Numbered from the stretch's first letter, positions 43,465 to 55,831 are shown. The stretch: 64,000 nt of DNA from Ectothiorhodospira shaposhnikovii (GCF_022227765.1 NZ_JAJMLZ010000007.1:207960-271959), one strand, 5' to 3'. Program-made: numbers and translations. The notes: generated by a model not told the origin, from the sequence alone.

Positions 43465-44877
43465 ATGGTCAAGAAGGACATCCACGGCAAGCGCCTGTTC
43501 GTGCTGGACACCAATGTGCTCATGCACGATCCAGCGGCGCTGTTCCGCTTCAAGGAACATGATGTGTTCCTCCCCATGGTGGTCCTGGAGGAACTGGACA
43601 AGGCCAAGAAGGGCGTTTCCGAGGTCGCCCGCAACGTACGCCAGGCCAGCCGGTTCATCGATGAACTGATGGCTGACGCGAGCCACGCCCAGATTGCCCA
43701 GGGGCTGCCCCTGACCGGCGCGCGCCTGGGCGACTCGGATGCCGCGGGTACCGGCCGGCTGTTCTTCCAGACCCGCGTGCTGTCCTCCCATCTGCCGGAC
43801 AACCTGCCTGGGCGCACCCCGGATCACACCATCCTGAGCACGGCCCTGGCGCTGCAGGGAGAACGGCCGGACGAGGCCGTCACCCTGGTCTCCAAGGACA
43901 TCAACCTGCGCATCAAGGCGGCGGTACTGGGCATCCATGCGGAGGATTACTACAACGACCAGGTCCTGGACGACGTGGACCTGCTCTACCGGGGCACCTG
44001 CGAGCTGCCGGCGGATTTCTGGGACAGCCACGGCAAATCCATGGATTCCTGGCAGGAGAGCGGTCGCACGTTCTATCGCCTCACCGGCCCGCTGGTGACC
44101 CAGTGGCACCCCAACCAGTGTCTCTATCGGGAAGACGATCCTGCGTTCACCGCCCTGGTACGACGCCGGGAAGGTGACTCCGCGGTGGTGGAACTGGCCC
44201 GGGATTACACCGGCGCACGACACACGGTCTGGGGCATTCACGCCCGCAACCGGGAACAGAACTTTGCCCTGAACCTGCTGATGGATCCGGAGGTGGACTT
44301 TGTCTCGCTGGTGGGCACGGCGGGCACCGGCAAGACCCTGCTCACCCTGGCGGCGGGCCTGGCGCAGACCCTGGAGGACAACCGCTACCGGGAAATCATC
44401 ATGACCCGGGTGACGGTGCCGGTCGGCGAGGACATCGGCTTTCTGCCCGGCACCGAGGAAGAGAAGATGACCCCGTGGATGGGGGCCCTGATGGACAACC
44501 TGGAAGTGCTCACCCGCTCCGAGACCGGGGGTGACTGGGGTCGGGCGGCGACCCAGGACCTGATCGGTAGCCGAATCAAGATCCGCTCCCTGAACTTCAT
44601 GCGCGGGCGCACCTTCCTCAATCGCTTCATCATTCTGGACGAGGCCCAGAATCTCACGTCCAAGCAGATGAAGACGCTGATCACCCGGGCCGGCCCGGGG
44701 ACCAAGGTGGTCTGCCTGGGGAACGTGGGGCAGATCGATACCCCCTACCTGACGGAAACCACCTCGGGCCTGACCTACGTGGTCGATCGCTTCAAGGACT
44801 GGGACCATGCCGGCCACGTACTGCTGCAGCGGGGCGAACGCTCACGACTGGCGGATTTTGCCTCCGAGCATCTCTGA
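43465..44877 (+). CDS. phoH: PhoH-family PIN-domain ATPase
   Basis: 470 residues. N-terminal PIN nuclease-like domain (LFVLDTNVLMHDPAAL, residues about 8-23, and DHTILSTAL) fused to a PhoH ATPase with Walker A GTAGTGKTLL and Walker B FIILDEAQN. Such PhoH2-type proteins are RNA helicase/RNases in other bacteria. The ATG at 43465 is supported by GGAG upstream; the open frame extends left into bcp. It converges with perM. Confidence 0.92.
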   Translation: MVKKDIHGKRLFVLDTNVLMHDPAALFRFKEHDVFLPMVVLEELDKAKKGVSEVARNVRQASRFIDELMADASHAQIAQGLPLTGARLGDSDAAGTGRLFFQTRVLSSHLPDNLPGRTPDHTILSTALALQGERPDEAVTLVSKDINLRIKAAVLGIHAEDYYNDQVLDDVDLLYRGTCELPADFWDSHGKSMDSWQESGRTFYRLTGPLVTQWHPNQCLYREDDPAFTALVRRREGDSAVVELARDYTGARHTVWGIHARNREQNFALNLLMDPEVDFVSLVGTAGTGKTLLTLAAGLAQTLEDNRYREIIMTRVTVPVGEDIGFLPGTEEEKMTPWMGALMDNLEVLTRSETGGDWGRAATQDLIGSRIKIRSLNFMRGRTFLNRFIILDEAQNLTSKQMKTLITRAGPGTKVVCLGNVGQIDTPYLTETTSGLTYVVDRFKDWDHAGHVLLQRGERSRLADFASEHL

Positions 44878-44887
44878 AAACCCGCGC

Positions 44888-45985
44888 TCAGGCCGCCTCG
44901 TTGTCGTAACGTGTCTGTTCCTCATGATCGGGCATGTTGCCATGGCGGGGCCAGGAACGGATCACCGCCTGGATCAGGGTGGCCAGCGGGATGGCGAAGA
45001 AGACCCCCCACAACCCCCACAACCCGCCGAACAGGATCACCGCGGTGATGATGGCCACCGGATGCAGATTCACCACCTCGGAGAACAGCAGGGGCACCAG
45101 TACGTTGCCGTCCAGGAACTGGATCACCGCATAGGCAATCAGCACATAGGTGAACTCGCTGCTCACCCCGAACTGGAAATAGGCCACCACCGCCACTGGA
45201 ATGGTCACCAGGGCCGCACCGATGTAGGGGATGATCACCGACAGCCCCACCATGAATGACAGCAGCAGGGCGTAGTTGAGATTGAAGTAGATGAAGGTCA
45301 GGTAGCTGGCGGCCCAGACGATGAGGATCTCCACGAACTTGCCGCGGACGTAGCTGGCGATCTTGATGTTCACCTCGGCCCAGACCTCGTTGGCCAGGCC
45401 CCGGTCCCGGGGCAGGAAACCGGTGATCCAACCCAGGATGGCATCCTTGTCCTTGAGCAGGAAGAACACCATGATGGGCACGATGACCAGGTAGACCATG
45501 ATGGTGACCGCATGCACGGCCGAGGCCAGGGTCAGGTTCACCACCCGCTGCCCCAGGGCGATGGATTCCGCCCGGATGGCACCCATGATCTCGCGCACCT
45601 GCTCCTCGGTGATGAACTGGGGATAGCGCTCGGGCAATTGCAGCAGGATGTTCTGTCCCTGCACCACCATGTTCGGCAGTTCCCGTACCAGCTGGGTGAT
45701 CTGCTGACTCAGCACCGGCACCACCACCAGCAGGGTGGCCACCAGTACCGCCATGAACACCAGGAAGACCAGGGTCACCGCCGCCATGCGCGGAATGCGC
45801 CAGTTCTGCAGGCGACGCACCGCCCCCTCCAGCAGGTAGGCAATGATGATGCTGGCCAGCAGCGGCGCCAGCAGCCGGCCGGCAAACAACACCACGGCAA
45901 ATCCCAACAGCAGAAGGAACGCCAGGATCACCACCTGGGGATCGGAAAAATGGCGTTCGTACCAGCGACGCAGGACCGGGATCAT
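44888..45985 (-). CDS. perM: AI-2E family (PerM-type) membrane transporter
   Basis: 365 residues, eight predicted membrane helices, AI-2E exporter superfamily: the N-terminal AFLLLLGFAVVLFAGRLLAPL and the C-terminal YIGAALVTIPVAVVAYFQFG / LHPVAIITAVILFGGLWGLWG typical of PerM. The substrate is unproven. The start at 45985 overlaps the preceding stop (ATGA). Last gene of a three-gene leftward unit. Confidence 0.9.
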   Translation of the reverse strand: MIPVLRRWYERHFSDPQVVILAFLLLLGFAVVLFAGRLLAPLLASIIIAYLLEGAVRRLQNWRIPRMAAVTLVFLVFMAVLVATLLVVVPVLSQQITQLVRELPNMVVQGQNILLQLPERYPQFITEEQVREIMGAIRAESIALGQRVVNLTLASAVHAVTIMVYLVIVPIMVFFLLKDKDAILGWITGFLPRDRGLANEVWAEVNIKIASYVRGKFVEILIVWAASYLTFIYFNLNYALLLSFMVGLSVIIPYIGAALVTIPVAVVAYFQFGVSSEFTYVLIAYAVIQFLDGNVLVPLLFSEVVNLHPVAIITAVILFGGLWGLWGVFFAIPLATLIQAVIRSWPRHGNMPDHEEQTRYDNEAA

Positions 45986-46344
45986 TCGCGGGCCTCGCAC
46001 AGACGCTGATAATGGCGGGCAAACACCGCCTCCAGTTCATCGATCACTTCCACCGCCGCCCGCCCCTGCATCACATGTTGGGTCATGAGCTGTGAAGTCT
46101 CGTTGAGCAGACGCGCCTTGTCCAGCATCGGATAGGTGGCGGACAGGCGTTTCATGGCCCGGATCACGCTCTCCTCCTCGGGACGGGGAATGGGTTCGGG
46201 TGCGGGAATGGACGTGGGTACCGCCGCGGCTCGGCCGGCAAGGAACTCGGCAAAGGCCAGCAGGGTATCCCGATCAGCGGTCGACAGGCCACGATACAGA
46301 CTCCGCAGGCGTCGCTCGGAGGTGGAATGGGGCGGCAGACTCAC
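45982..46344 (-). CDS. Conserved hypothetical protein (120 aa)
   Basis: A helical soluble protein; recognisable stretches are RRLRSLYRGLSTADRDTLLAFAEFL and AVEVIDELEAVFARHYQRLC. I do not know a function. The start is the GTG at 46344, which overlaps the upstream stop (GTGA); a longer frame to 46605 overlaps the amidotransferase-like gene and is low complexity. The ATGA overlap with perM couples all three genes. Confidence 0.72.
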   Translation of the reverse strand: MSLPPHSTSERRLRSLYRGLSTADRDTLLAFAEFLAGRAAAVPTSIPAPEPIPRPEEESVIRAMKRLSATYPMLDKARLLNETSQLMTQHVMQGRAAVEVIDELEAVFARHYQRLCEARE

Positions 46345-47084
46345 TTGGGCTCCAGTTTGAGATTGAACACGGGCATCTTGCGGCGCTCCCGCATCAGGCC
46401 CAGCGCCGTCACCAGGGCCGCCACCACCCGGGCCGTCATGTCCTGCATCCGCGGCCAGAGATCCCGGGCCTGCACCAGCAGTGCCGTGATGTCGGGGGGC
46501 GGATTGTGCCCGGGCTCCATGATGATGTCTTCCAGCATGCCCGGCTTGAGCTCGGGCCGAAACAACAGACCGTAGGTCAGGGGATCGGGCCGCACCGCCA
46601 GCCAATGCCCCGACTCGTCCACCAGGATGGGCTCCAACCCCTCGGGCAGGACGATGTTACCATGGTACATCACCAGTACCTGCTGCCCGTCCACGGCCTC
46701 CGCCAGGGGATCGCCCTCGCCTGCCGGCGTCTTGCGGGCGGTGACGAAACCCGCGGTGCAGTCAGGCGACAGGGTCGCCTCGCCGCCGGCGGCCTGCGCC
46801 ACCAGCAGCCCCCCCATGCCCAGCCCCACCACCGGACGCCGGGCCTTGCGGAAAATGTCGATCAGGCGCAACTCATCGGGCACCTGGGGATTGCGGGCCG
46901 CGTCGGCGGTGGGCCAGGCGCCTCCCAGCAGCCAGAGGCCATCGAACTGGGCAGCCGATCCCGGCAGCCCCTGTCCGACGAAGGGACGGAAATAACTGAA
47001 GCCGATATCTCGACGCTCCAGGTGGCTCTCGATCAGGCCGAGAAACTCTGCATAGCTGTGCTGTACAACCGCATAGTTCTTCAT
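46341..47084 (-). CDS. Class I glutamine amidotransferase-like protein lacking the nucleophile
   Basis: 247 residues with a GATase1 outline: a LWLLGG element, the strand-turn PVVGLGMGGLLVAQAAGG where a glutaminase would have G-I-C-x-G, and YHGN. The nucleophilic cysteine position reads Gly/Met, so glutaminase activity is not expected. A binding or regulatory role is possible. The start MKNYAVVQHSY at 47084 is preferred over an upstream ATG overlapping the LysR gene. First gene of the unit ending in perM. Confidence 0.75.
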   Translation of the reverse strand: MKNYAVVQHSYAEFLGLIESHLERRDIGFSYFRPFVGQGLPGSAAQFDGLWLLGGAWPTADAARNPQVPDELRLIDIFRKARRPVVGLGMGGLLVAQAAGGEATLSPDCTAGFVTARKTPAGEGDPLAEAVDGQQVLVMYHGNIVLPEGLEPILVDESGHWLAVRPDPLTYGLLFRPELKPGMLEDIIMEPGHNPPPDITALLVQARDLWPRMQDMTARVVAALVTALGLMRERRKMPVFNLKLEPK

Positions 47085-47142
47085 GGCGGACTCCCTTGCA
47101 GGGTCTCGCGGCCTGAAGCACCGGATCCTGGGCGGGGACCGG

Positions 47143-48072
47143 TCAGGAAGACGGACAGCGCTCCTCCTCGGCAGCGGACTGGGTTTCGCAGTAATCACGG
47201 GCGAAGGACAGGAGTTCCTCCATGGCCCGCAAGCGGAACTTCTGGCGCTGATGCACGAACGAAAACTGTCGCGTCAGGGGCGGCTCCAGCGGGATGCCCA
47301 CCAGACGTTCCAGGGCCAGTTCCTTGTCGATGGTGGAACGGGAGAGGATGGAGACCCCCATGCCGGCCTCGACAGCTCCTTTGATCGCCTCGGGGCTGCC
47401 CAGTTCCAGACAGATGGCCAGGCCGTTGCGATCCACGTCCTGGGCGACCAGATAATCCATGATCACCTCGCGGGTGCCCGAGCCCTCTTCCCGACAAATG
47501 AAGGGGAACGGCAGGATCTCTTCGATGCTCAGGCAGTCCTTCTTCGCCAGGGGGTGGGAGGGCGGGACAATGACCACCAGTTGATCCAGTCGGCACATCT
47601 CCACCTGCAGGTTGCGGTTGGACACGGGGCCTTCCACCACGCCAAGGTCGATGATGTTGTTCTCCACCATGGAGACGATCCCCTCGGAATTGGACACCTT
47701 CAGGCGCAGGTTCACTTCCGGATACTTCTTCTTGAAGTTACCCAGCAAGGCCGGAAGCATGTACTCGGCGATGGTAGTGCTGGCCCCCAGGGTCAGTGCG
47801 CCGGTGACATCGCCGGTGATCTCCCGAATGGCGTTGTCCATCTCCGTGTAGGCCTCGAAGATGCGCTCGGCATACCCGTAGGCAGTGCGTCCCGCCTCGG
47901 TGAGACTGACCCGGTTGTGGGTACGATCGAACAAGCGCGTATTGAAGTGTTCCTCCAACTGGCGGACCTGAAAGGTGACTGCCGGTTGGGTCATGTGCAG
48001 GGCCTCCGCCGCCTTGGTGAACGACAAAAGTCGCGCCACCGTATAGAACACCTGAAGTCGTCGGTCAGCCAT
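47143..48072 (-). CDS. LysR-family transcriptional regulator (CbbR/CysL-like)
   Basis: 309 residues. N-terminal winged helix (LQVFYTVARLLSFTKAAEALHMTQPAVTFQVRQLEEHF) and a periplasmic-binding-like effector domain. The sequence style resembles CbbR/CysL/YeiE regulators of autotrophy and sulfur metabolism; the target is not evident. The start at 48072 (MADRRLQVF) is the family start. It lies 58 bp upstream of the amidotransferase-like gene and is divergent from the TM2 gene. Confidence 0.88.
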   Translation of the reverse strand: MADRRLQVFYTVARLLSFTKAAEALHMTQPAVTFQVRQLEEHFNTRLFDRTHNRVSLTEAGRTAYGYAERIFEAYTEMDNAIREITGDVTGALTLGASTTIAEYMLPALLGNFKKKYPEVNLRLKVSNSEGIVSMVENNIIDLGVVEGPVSNRNLQVEMCRLDQLVVIVPPSHPLAKKDCLSIEEILPFPFICREEGSGTREVIMDYLVAQDVDRNGLAICLELGSPEAIKGAVEAGMGVSILSRSTIDKELALERLVGIPLEPPLTRQFSFVHQRQKFRLRAMEELLSFARDYCETQSAAEEERCPSS

Positions 48073-48141
48073 GATGGGATATCCCTGATTTCGTCCTACA
48101 CTCTGATGATTGGGTATGGTGACTGCAACGGGAGGGTATGC

Positions 48142-48636
48142 ATGAGCAAGGCTTGGAGGCAGCTGGACCTCAAGGGGGCCGGTCTGCAGCAGATGAATGC
48201 CGAATACATCCGCGACATGCGCCGCCCTGTCGTTGCCTATGCCCTGATGGCCGCTTTCCCGCTGGGCCTGCATCGATTCTATCTGAAGGAACCCCTCGGC
48301 GGGATTGCCTACCTGATCCTGAGTCTGAGCCTGCTGTTGGGCCTGCCCATCGGTGCCGGGATCTTGCTGCTGCTACCGGCCCTGGGTCTGCTGGGCGGCG
48401 CGATTTTCGATCTGTTCTGGATCGACCGCCGCGTCACGCACCTCAACAAGACCCTGCGCATGCGCCATTTCCTGCGGCCGGATCATCGGCCGCCGCCGGG
48501 TTATCAAGGACGAGGAGAAGAACCGGATCCGCGAGAAGAGCGGAGCACCGGGGCGCAACCGGCCTCTTTCAATCAGCAGGAAGCCATGCTCCGGGCGCTG
48601 ATGAAGGCCAACAAGGGCCGCCGGACGCCACCCTGA
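48142..48636 (+). CDS. TM2-domain membrane protein
   Basis: 164 residues. Two hydrophobic helices, about 31-46 and 52-88, with the TM2 signature GLHRFYLKEPLGGIAYLIL and a DxFWID ending. The C-terminal tail (about 110-164) is polar and basic. The start at 48142 has GGAGGG upstream. Function unknown. Confidence 0.8.
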   Translation: MSKAWRQLDLKGAGLQQMNAEYIRDMRRPVVAYALMAAFPLGLHRFYLKEPLGGIAYLILSLSLLLGLPIGAGILLLLPALGLLGGAIFDLFWIDRRVTHLNKTLRMRHFLRPDHRPPPGYQGRGEEPDPREERSTGAQPASFNQQEAMLRALMKANKGRRTPP

Positions 48637-48655
48637 GGCAAGGGTCGTCCGGCAT

Positions 48656-48951
48656 TCACGGATCGCCCGGGCGCCAGATACCGAAGGCCTCCTGGGGGGC
48701 GTGGGCAGGCTCCGGCGGCACCTGACGCTGCTGTGCCACCACGTCCTCGAACACGCTTCCCATGAAGGCCTGCAGTTGCTCCAGAAACTCCCGGCGTCGA
48801 TCATCCGGCACGTGCTGGCAGGCCAGCAGGTAGCCGGTGACGGCGGCCATGTACTGGACCGCCACCAAAGGATCCCCGCAGCGCGGGTCGTGGCCGGCCA
48901 GCACTTCCTGCAGTTGCTGGACCAGTTCACCTGATAGTTGCAGTGTCTCGC

Positions 48952-48955
<4 letters not shown>
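48656..48955 (-). CDS. Hypothetical protein coupled to clpB (99 aa)
   Basis: An acidic helical protein with no recognised domain. Its ATG overlaps the clpB stop (48952-48955, ATGA), so it is translated from the clpB heat-shock transcript. The C-terminus is Pro-rich. The position suggests a stress-related accessory role, but that is only inference from the coupling. Confidence 0.68.
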
Positions 48956-51546
<2,591 letters not shown>

Positions 51547-51586
51547 GGTGGCAAAACCCCTTGAGACTATGTCAGATTAATCCTGG

Positions 51587-51615
51587 ATATTGGGCTGGAG
51601 CGGCAGGCTTTCAAG
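51587..51615 (-). promoter_or_regulatory. Sigma-32-type promoter of clpB
   Basis: On the minus strand, CTTGAAA (plus 51609-51615) and CCCAATAT (plus 51587-51594), with 15 bp between CTTGAA and CCCAAT (14 if the -10 is aligned as NCCCAT). Close to the CTTGAA-N13/14-CCCCATNT consensus. Confidence 0.7.
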
Positions 51616-51720
51616 CAGGACTGACTTGCAACCCATTTTTATTAACATATACCTGCGCCGGTGATCCATGCTGTCGCCATCACGGCGTTTCGGAACGTCC
51701 CGCCTGTGGCACAATCCAAA

Positions 51721-51763
51721 GTGATATAAGTCATATCTGCCCCCATTCACCGGTTTTTATAAT
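51721..51763 (+). promoter_or_regulatory. Possible FNR/Anr-type site and -10 box before menF
   Basis: GTGAT-ATAA-GTCAT (51721-51734) resembles the FNR box TTGAT-N4-ATCAA (4/5 and 3/5 in the half sites) and lies inside a GATAT/ATATC palindrome (51723-51737). A TATAAT hexamer follows at 51758-51763, which would place the box near -42, the position used by class II FNR activation. The rest of the 326-bp clpB-menF gap shows nothing more. Confidence 0.35.
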
Positions 51764-51872
51764 TTTTGGCGGGCGGCACTTCACGACGGCGACGGATCCT
51801 GCCCGCCCCCCGGAGCCGCCGGGCGGTCCGGAACGGGAGTGCGAGGCCGGCCACTTGTTCAGAGGATGTACC

Positions 51873-53321
51873 GTGTCATCAGTCAGTCAATATCCGGTAT
51901 CACTCGACCAGCCCCTGGGCACCGGTACTCCGGGCGTGGGCCGAGATGCCGGAGGCGACTGCCTGGATACCGGTGGCCCCCTGCATGGGGCGGTGGAAAC
52001 CCTGCTGGGCCGGATCAAGAACTGGTCCTTCCGCAGCGACCATCTGCTGCACCTGAGCGTACCCGTCCCCCGGACCAACCCCTTCCGCTGGCTGCAGGCC
52101 GCGCCGGCCGGCGAGCGCAGCCTGTGGCAGAACCGGGAAGGGGACGAAAGCATCGCCGGCATCGGCATCGCCGCGGCGTTGAGCGCCCGGGAAGCCACTG
52201 CCTACCCTGCCCTGCTGCGCCGGATCCATGACATCCTCGACGGACAGGCCACGGCCTTCATCGGCGGCTTTTCCTTCGACGGCCAGGCCGGGAAAGACGA
52301 CTGGGAGGGGTTTCCGGCGGCCCGTTTCGTGCTGCCGGCCGTCGAGCTGCGACGACAGGGAGGCCAGTGCCGCCTGGGAGTGAATCTGCTGGCGGACTCA
52401 CGACGGGATTTCATGACCCGCAAGACCCGGCTCATCGCGGCCCTGTGCCGACTGCGTCAGACCCCGGCAGACGGCCTCCCCCGGGCAAGCGTGCGCATCA
52501 CCCGGCGCGTCGACCACATGGACTTCGACACCTGCAGCCGCCACATCGGCAACATCCTTAACCACATCGCCCAGGGTCCCATCCGCAAGGTGGTACTGGC
52601 CCGGCGGGTGGACCTGCAGCTGAACGAATCCCCGCCGGCCTTTCTGACCCTGGAACGCTGGCATCGCAGCAATCCCGGCAGCTTCTGCTTTGCCATTGAA
52701 AATGGGGAACGGCTGTTCATGGGATGCTCCCCGGAGCGCCTGTTCAGTCGTTCCGGCCGACATGTATTCACCGAATCCCTGGCCGGCACCGTGCGCCGCG
52801 GCGGCACGGCGCAGGAAGACGCGGCCCTGGAACGCGTCCTGCTGCAAGATCCCAAGCTGATCCATGAGCATGAGCTGGTCACCCGCTATGTACGTGAACA
52901 GATCGCGCCCTGGATCACCCAGATCGAAGGCCCCGCCCAGGCCCAGGCCGGTGTCTTCAAGCTGGATCGCATCCAGCACCGCTACCTGCCCATCCATGCC
53001 ACCCTCAGGGAGGACGTGCGTGACGAGCAGTTGCTGGCGGCCCTGCACCCCACCCCGGCGGTCTGCGGCTTTCCCCGCGGCGAGGCCCGGGATCTGATCA
53101 GCCGTCAGGAGACCGCCCGGCGGGGCTGGTACAGCGGCGTGATCGGCAGGATCTGTCCGCAGCGCTCGGAATTCGCCGTGGCCATCCGCTCCACCCTGCT
53201 CCATCGCAATCAGGCATTGTGCTACTCCGGCGTCGGTATCGTGGAAGGCTCCGACCCCGCCGCGGAATGGAACGAACTGGAGGCCAAGATCGAGTCCTTC
53301 CTCGCCGTGCTGGAATCCTGA
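51873..53321 (+). CDS. menF: Isochorismate synthase
   Basis: Chorismate to isochorismate, entry to menaquinone. About 482 residues. The chorismate-utilising domain fills the C-terminal half: KVVLARRVDLQLN, FMGCSPERLFSR, ESLAGTVRRGG, LIHEHELVTRYV, PTPAVCGFPR and RRGWYSGVIG. I choose the GTG at 51873 with AGAGG 8 bp upstream; the open frame continues to 51561 through what is promoter-like sequence. First of a tightly packed operon. Confidence 0.93.
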   Translation: MSSVSQYPVSLDQPLGTGTPGVGRDAGGDCLDTGGPLHGAVETLLGRIKNWSFRSDHLLHLSVPVPRTNPFRWLQAAPAGERSLWQNREGDESIAGIGIAAALSAREATAYPALLRRIHDILDGQATAFIGGFSFDGQAGKDDWEGFPAARFVLPAVELRRQGGQCRLGVNLLADSRRDFMTRKTRLIAALCRLRQTPADGLPRASVRITRRVDHMDFDTCSRHIGNILNHIAQGPIRKVVLARRVDLQLNESPPAFLTLERWHRSNPGSFCFAIENGERLFMGCSPERLFSRSGRHVFTESLAGTVRRGGTAQEDAALERVLLQDPKLIHEHELVTRYVREQIAPWITQIEGPAQAQAGVFKLDRIQHRYLPIHATLREDVRDEQLLAALHPTPAVCGFPRGEARDLISRQETARRGWYSGVIGRICPQRSEFAVAIRSTLLHRNQALCYSGVGIVEGSDPAAEWNELEAKIESFLAVLES

Positions 53322-53330
53322 GGGGCGGTC

Positions 53331-55022
53331 ATGGAGGCACCGTTCACCCACATCAATGAGGCATGGGCGCATCTGCTGATAGATCGTCTTTATCAGCATG
53401 GGGTACGGGATATCTGCCTGGCCCCGGGCAGTCGCAGTGCCCCCTTGGCCCTGGCCGCGGCCCGTTATCGGGACGACCATCCCGAGCTGCGGTTGCATAC
53501 CCACTTCGATGAACGTGGCCTGGCCTTCCTGGGACTGGGTCTGTGCAAGGCCAAGCGACGCCCGGTCGCCCTGATCACCACCTCGGGCACCGCCGTGCCC
53601 AACCTGCATCCGGCCCTGGTGGAGGCCTTCCAGACCCATCAGCCCCTGGTGGCGATCACCGCCGATCGTCCCGAGGAACTGGTGGGCTGCGGCGCCAACC
53701 AGGCCATCGTCCAGCCGGGCATCTTCCAGCACCATGTGCGTGCAGCCCTGAATCTGCCGGCCCCCGACGCCGCCCTGACCGGCGGCTGGCTGGCCCAGCA
53801 GCTTGATAGGGTCCTCGCCCGGCTCCAGGGACCCGGACGCGGTCCCGTGCATATCAATGTCCCGTTCCGGGAACCACTCTACGGCACCGAAGAATCCGTC
53901 GACTTCGGCCCCTGGCTGTCCGACGTGGTACCGGTGGCATCCTCCCCGCCGCCATTGCCCGGCTTCAGCCTGCATCGGCTCAGGGAGCCGGTGATATTCG
54001 TCGCCGGGCAACTGGATACCGACGAGGCCGCGGCGGTCCTGGCCCTGGCCGAACGGTCCTCGGTACCCATCCTGGCCGACATCGGCAGCCAGCTGCGGCT
54101 CACGGAACATCCCTGCGTCCTGGCCCACCCGGATCTGCTGCTGGCGATCACCCATGTCAGACGCCGCTTCAAGGCCATGCATCAGGTGATCCAGTTCGGC
54201 GGCCGCATCACCAGCAAGCGGATCAATCAATGGCTGGCAGGCTTCCAGGGTCAGTACTGGTTGGTGAGTCCCCATGAGGACAGTCTGGACCCGGAGCACC
54301 GGGCCACCCAGATCCAGGCCTCGATTCCCGAGTTCTGCGGCCAGATCCAGATCCCGCCCCAGCGAGGGCTGGGCATCGACGCCCTGCAGTCCCAGCTCGG
54401 CGAGCATCTGACGTTGGCACTGACCTATCCGTTCTCGGAGCCGGCCGCGGCCCGCATCATCACCGAGACGATCCCGGAGGACATGCTGCTGCTGCCCGGC
54501 AACAGCCTGAGCATCCGACTGCTGGACATGGTCGCCCGTCCCGGACGCGGCAATCGCTGCATCACCAACCGGGGGGCCAGCGGCATCGACGGACTGGTGG
54601 CCACGGCCATGGGACTGGCCATGGGGCATCCGGCCGGGGCCACCCTGCTGATCGGGGATCTGTCCCTGCTCCATGACCTGAACAGCCTGGCACTGGCGAA
54701 ACAGTGTTTCCACCCGCTGATCATCGTGGTCCTGAACAATGACGGTGGGGGCATCTTCAACCTGCTGCCCGCCGCCGAGCAAAAGTCGCATTTCCAGACC
54801 CTGTTCCAGTTGCCCCACGGCCTTGCGTTCCGCAATGCGGCGGCCCTGTTCGGCCTGGCCTACGCCAACCCGGATTCGGCCGCCGGCTTCGAAAAGGCCT
54901 ATACCGATGCCTGCCGCAAGGGCGGCGTCACCCTGATCGAACTGAACTTCCCCCCCAACCAGAGTAGCCGGATCATCAAGGGCCTGATCGGCGCCCTGGT
55001 GGACGTCCGCTACGAGACATGA
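53331..55022 (+). CDS. menD: 2-succinyl-5-enolpyruvyl-6-hydroxy-3-cyclohexene-1-carboxylate synthase
   Basis: 563 residues. TPP-dependent addition of 2-oxoglutarate-derived succinyl semialdehyde to isochorismate. N-terminal VRDICLAPGSRSAPLALA and DERGLAFLGLG are typical. The TPP/Mg motif reads LIGDLSLLHDLNSLALAKQ ... VLNNDGGGIFNLLP. Overlaps menH by ATGA. Confidence 0.96.
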   Translation: MEAPFTHINEAWAHLLIDRLYQHGVRDICLAPGSRSAPLALAAARYRDDHPELRLHTHFDERGLAFLGLGLCKAKRRPVALITTSGTAVPNLHPALVEAFQTHQPLVAITADRPEELVGCGANQAIVQPGIFQHHVRAALNLPAPDAALTGGWLAQQLDRVLARLQGPGRGPVHINVPFREPLYGTEESVDFGPWLSDVVPVASSPPPLPGFSLHRLREPVIFVAGQLDTDEAAAVLALAERSSVPILADIGSQLRLTEHPCVLAHPDLLLAITHVRRRFKAMHQVIQFGGRITSKRINQWLAGFQGQYWLVSPHEDSLDPEHRATQIQASIPEFCGQIQIPPQRGLGIDALQSQLGEHLTLALTYPFSEPAAARIITETIPEDMLLLPGNSLSIRLLDMVARPGRGNRCITNRGASGIDGLVATAMGLAMGHPAGATLLIGDLSLLHDLNSLALAKQCFHPLIIVVLNNDGGGIFNLLPAAEQKSHFQTLFQLPHGLAFRNAAALFGLAYANPDSAAGFEKAYTDACRKGGVTLIELNFPPNQSSRIIKGLIGALVDVRYET

Positions 55023-55831
55023 CCCGGCCAGCCCCCATCCGCTCACGGGGTGCCGCCCATCTCCCCACCCTGGTCCTGCTCCACGGTTTCATGGGTTGCG
55101 GTGATGACTGGCTACGGACGGCCCGCCTGCTGTCGGATCGTTACCACTGCCTGCTGCCGGACCTGCCGGGGCACGGAAGTCAGCCCCTGCCGGCAGATCT
55201 GGACTTCGAGGGGTACTGTGAGCGGTTCTGGCGGCAGCTGGCACCCTTGCTGCCGGCCCGCATCGCCCTGGCGGGCTATTCCATGGGCGGGCGAATCGCC
55301 GCCTGGCTGGCAACCCGTCATCCCGAATCCATCGCCGCCCTCGTCCTGGAGGGCGCCCATCCGGGGCTGGAAACCGAGGCAGAGCGCCGGGCACGCCGCC
55401 GCCATGACGAAAACTGGGCCACGCGGCTGGCGCGTGAGCCCTGGCCGCAGGTCCTGGAAGACTGGTATCGACAGCCGGTGTTTGCCGACCTGGCACCCGC
55501 TCGCCGGGAAGCCTTCATCCGGGTTCGGTCCGCCCAGGACCCCGCCACCCTGGCCCGGGTGTTGCTGGCCACCAGTCTGAGTGGCCAGCCGGACCTGCGC
55601 CCCGGTCTGGCCGGACTGACCTGTCCCCGGGTTTTCATCGCGGGCGCACAGGACACCAAGTTCAGTGCCTTGGGACAGGCACTGGCCGACACCTGCGTCG
55701 GGCTTGAACTTGTCAAACTGGACGGCCTGGGGCATAACTGCCACGCTCAGGACCCCGGGCAGGTGGCCGCCGTCATGGAACGGGTCTGCCACCCCATGCA
55801 TTTCACCCAAACGAGTAAAGCATCCTCATGA
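55019..55831 (+). CDS. menH: SHCHC synthase, alpha/beta hydrolase
   Basis: 270 residues. Eliminates pyruvate from the MenD product to give SHCHC. Nucleophile Ser88 in GYSMGG, oxyanion [10 protein letters not shown], and catalytic His in [11 protein letters not shown] overlaps with both menD and menB, so translation is coupled. Confidence 0.92.
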   Translation: MTRPAPIRSRGAAHLPTLVLLHGFMGCGDDWLRTARLLSDRYHCLLPDLPGHGSQPLPADLDFEGYCERFWRQLAPLLPARIALAGYSMGGRIAAWLATRHPESIAALVLEGAHPGLETEAERRARRRHDENWATRLAREPWPQVLEDWYRQPVFADLAPARREAFIRVRSAQDPATLARVLLATSLSGQPDLRPGLAGLTCPRVFIAGAQDTKFSALGQALADTCVGLELVKLDGLGHNCHAQDPGQVAAVMERVCHPMHFTQTSKASS

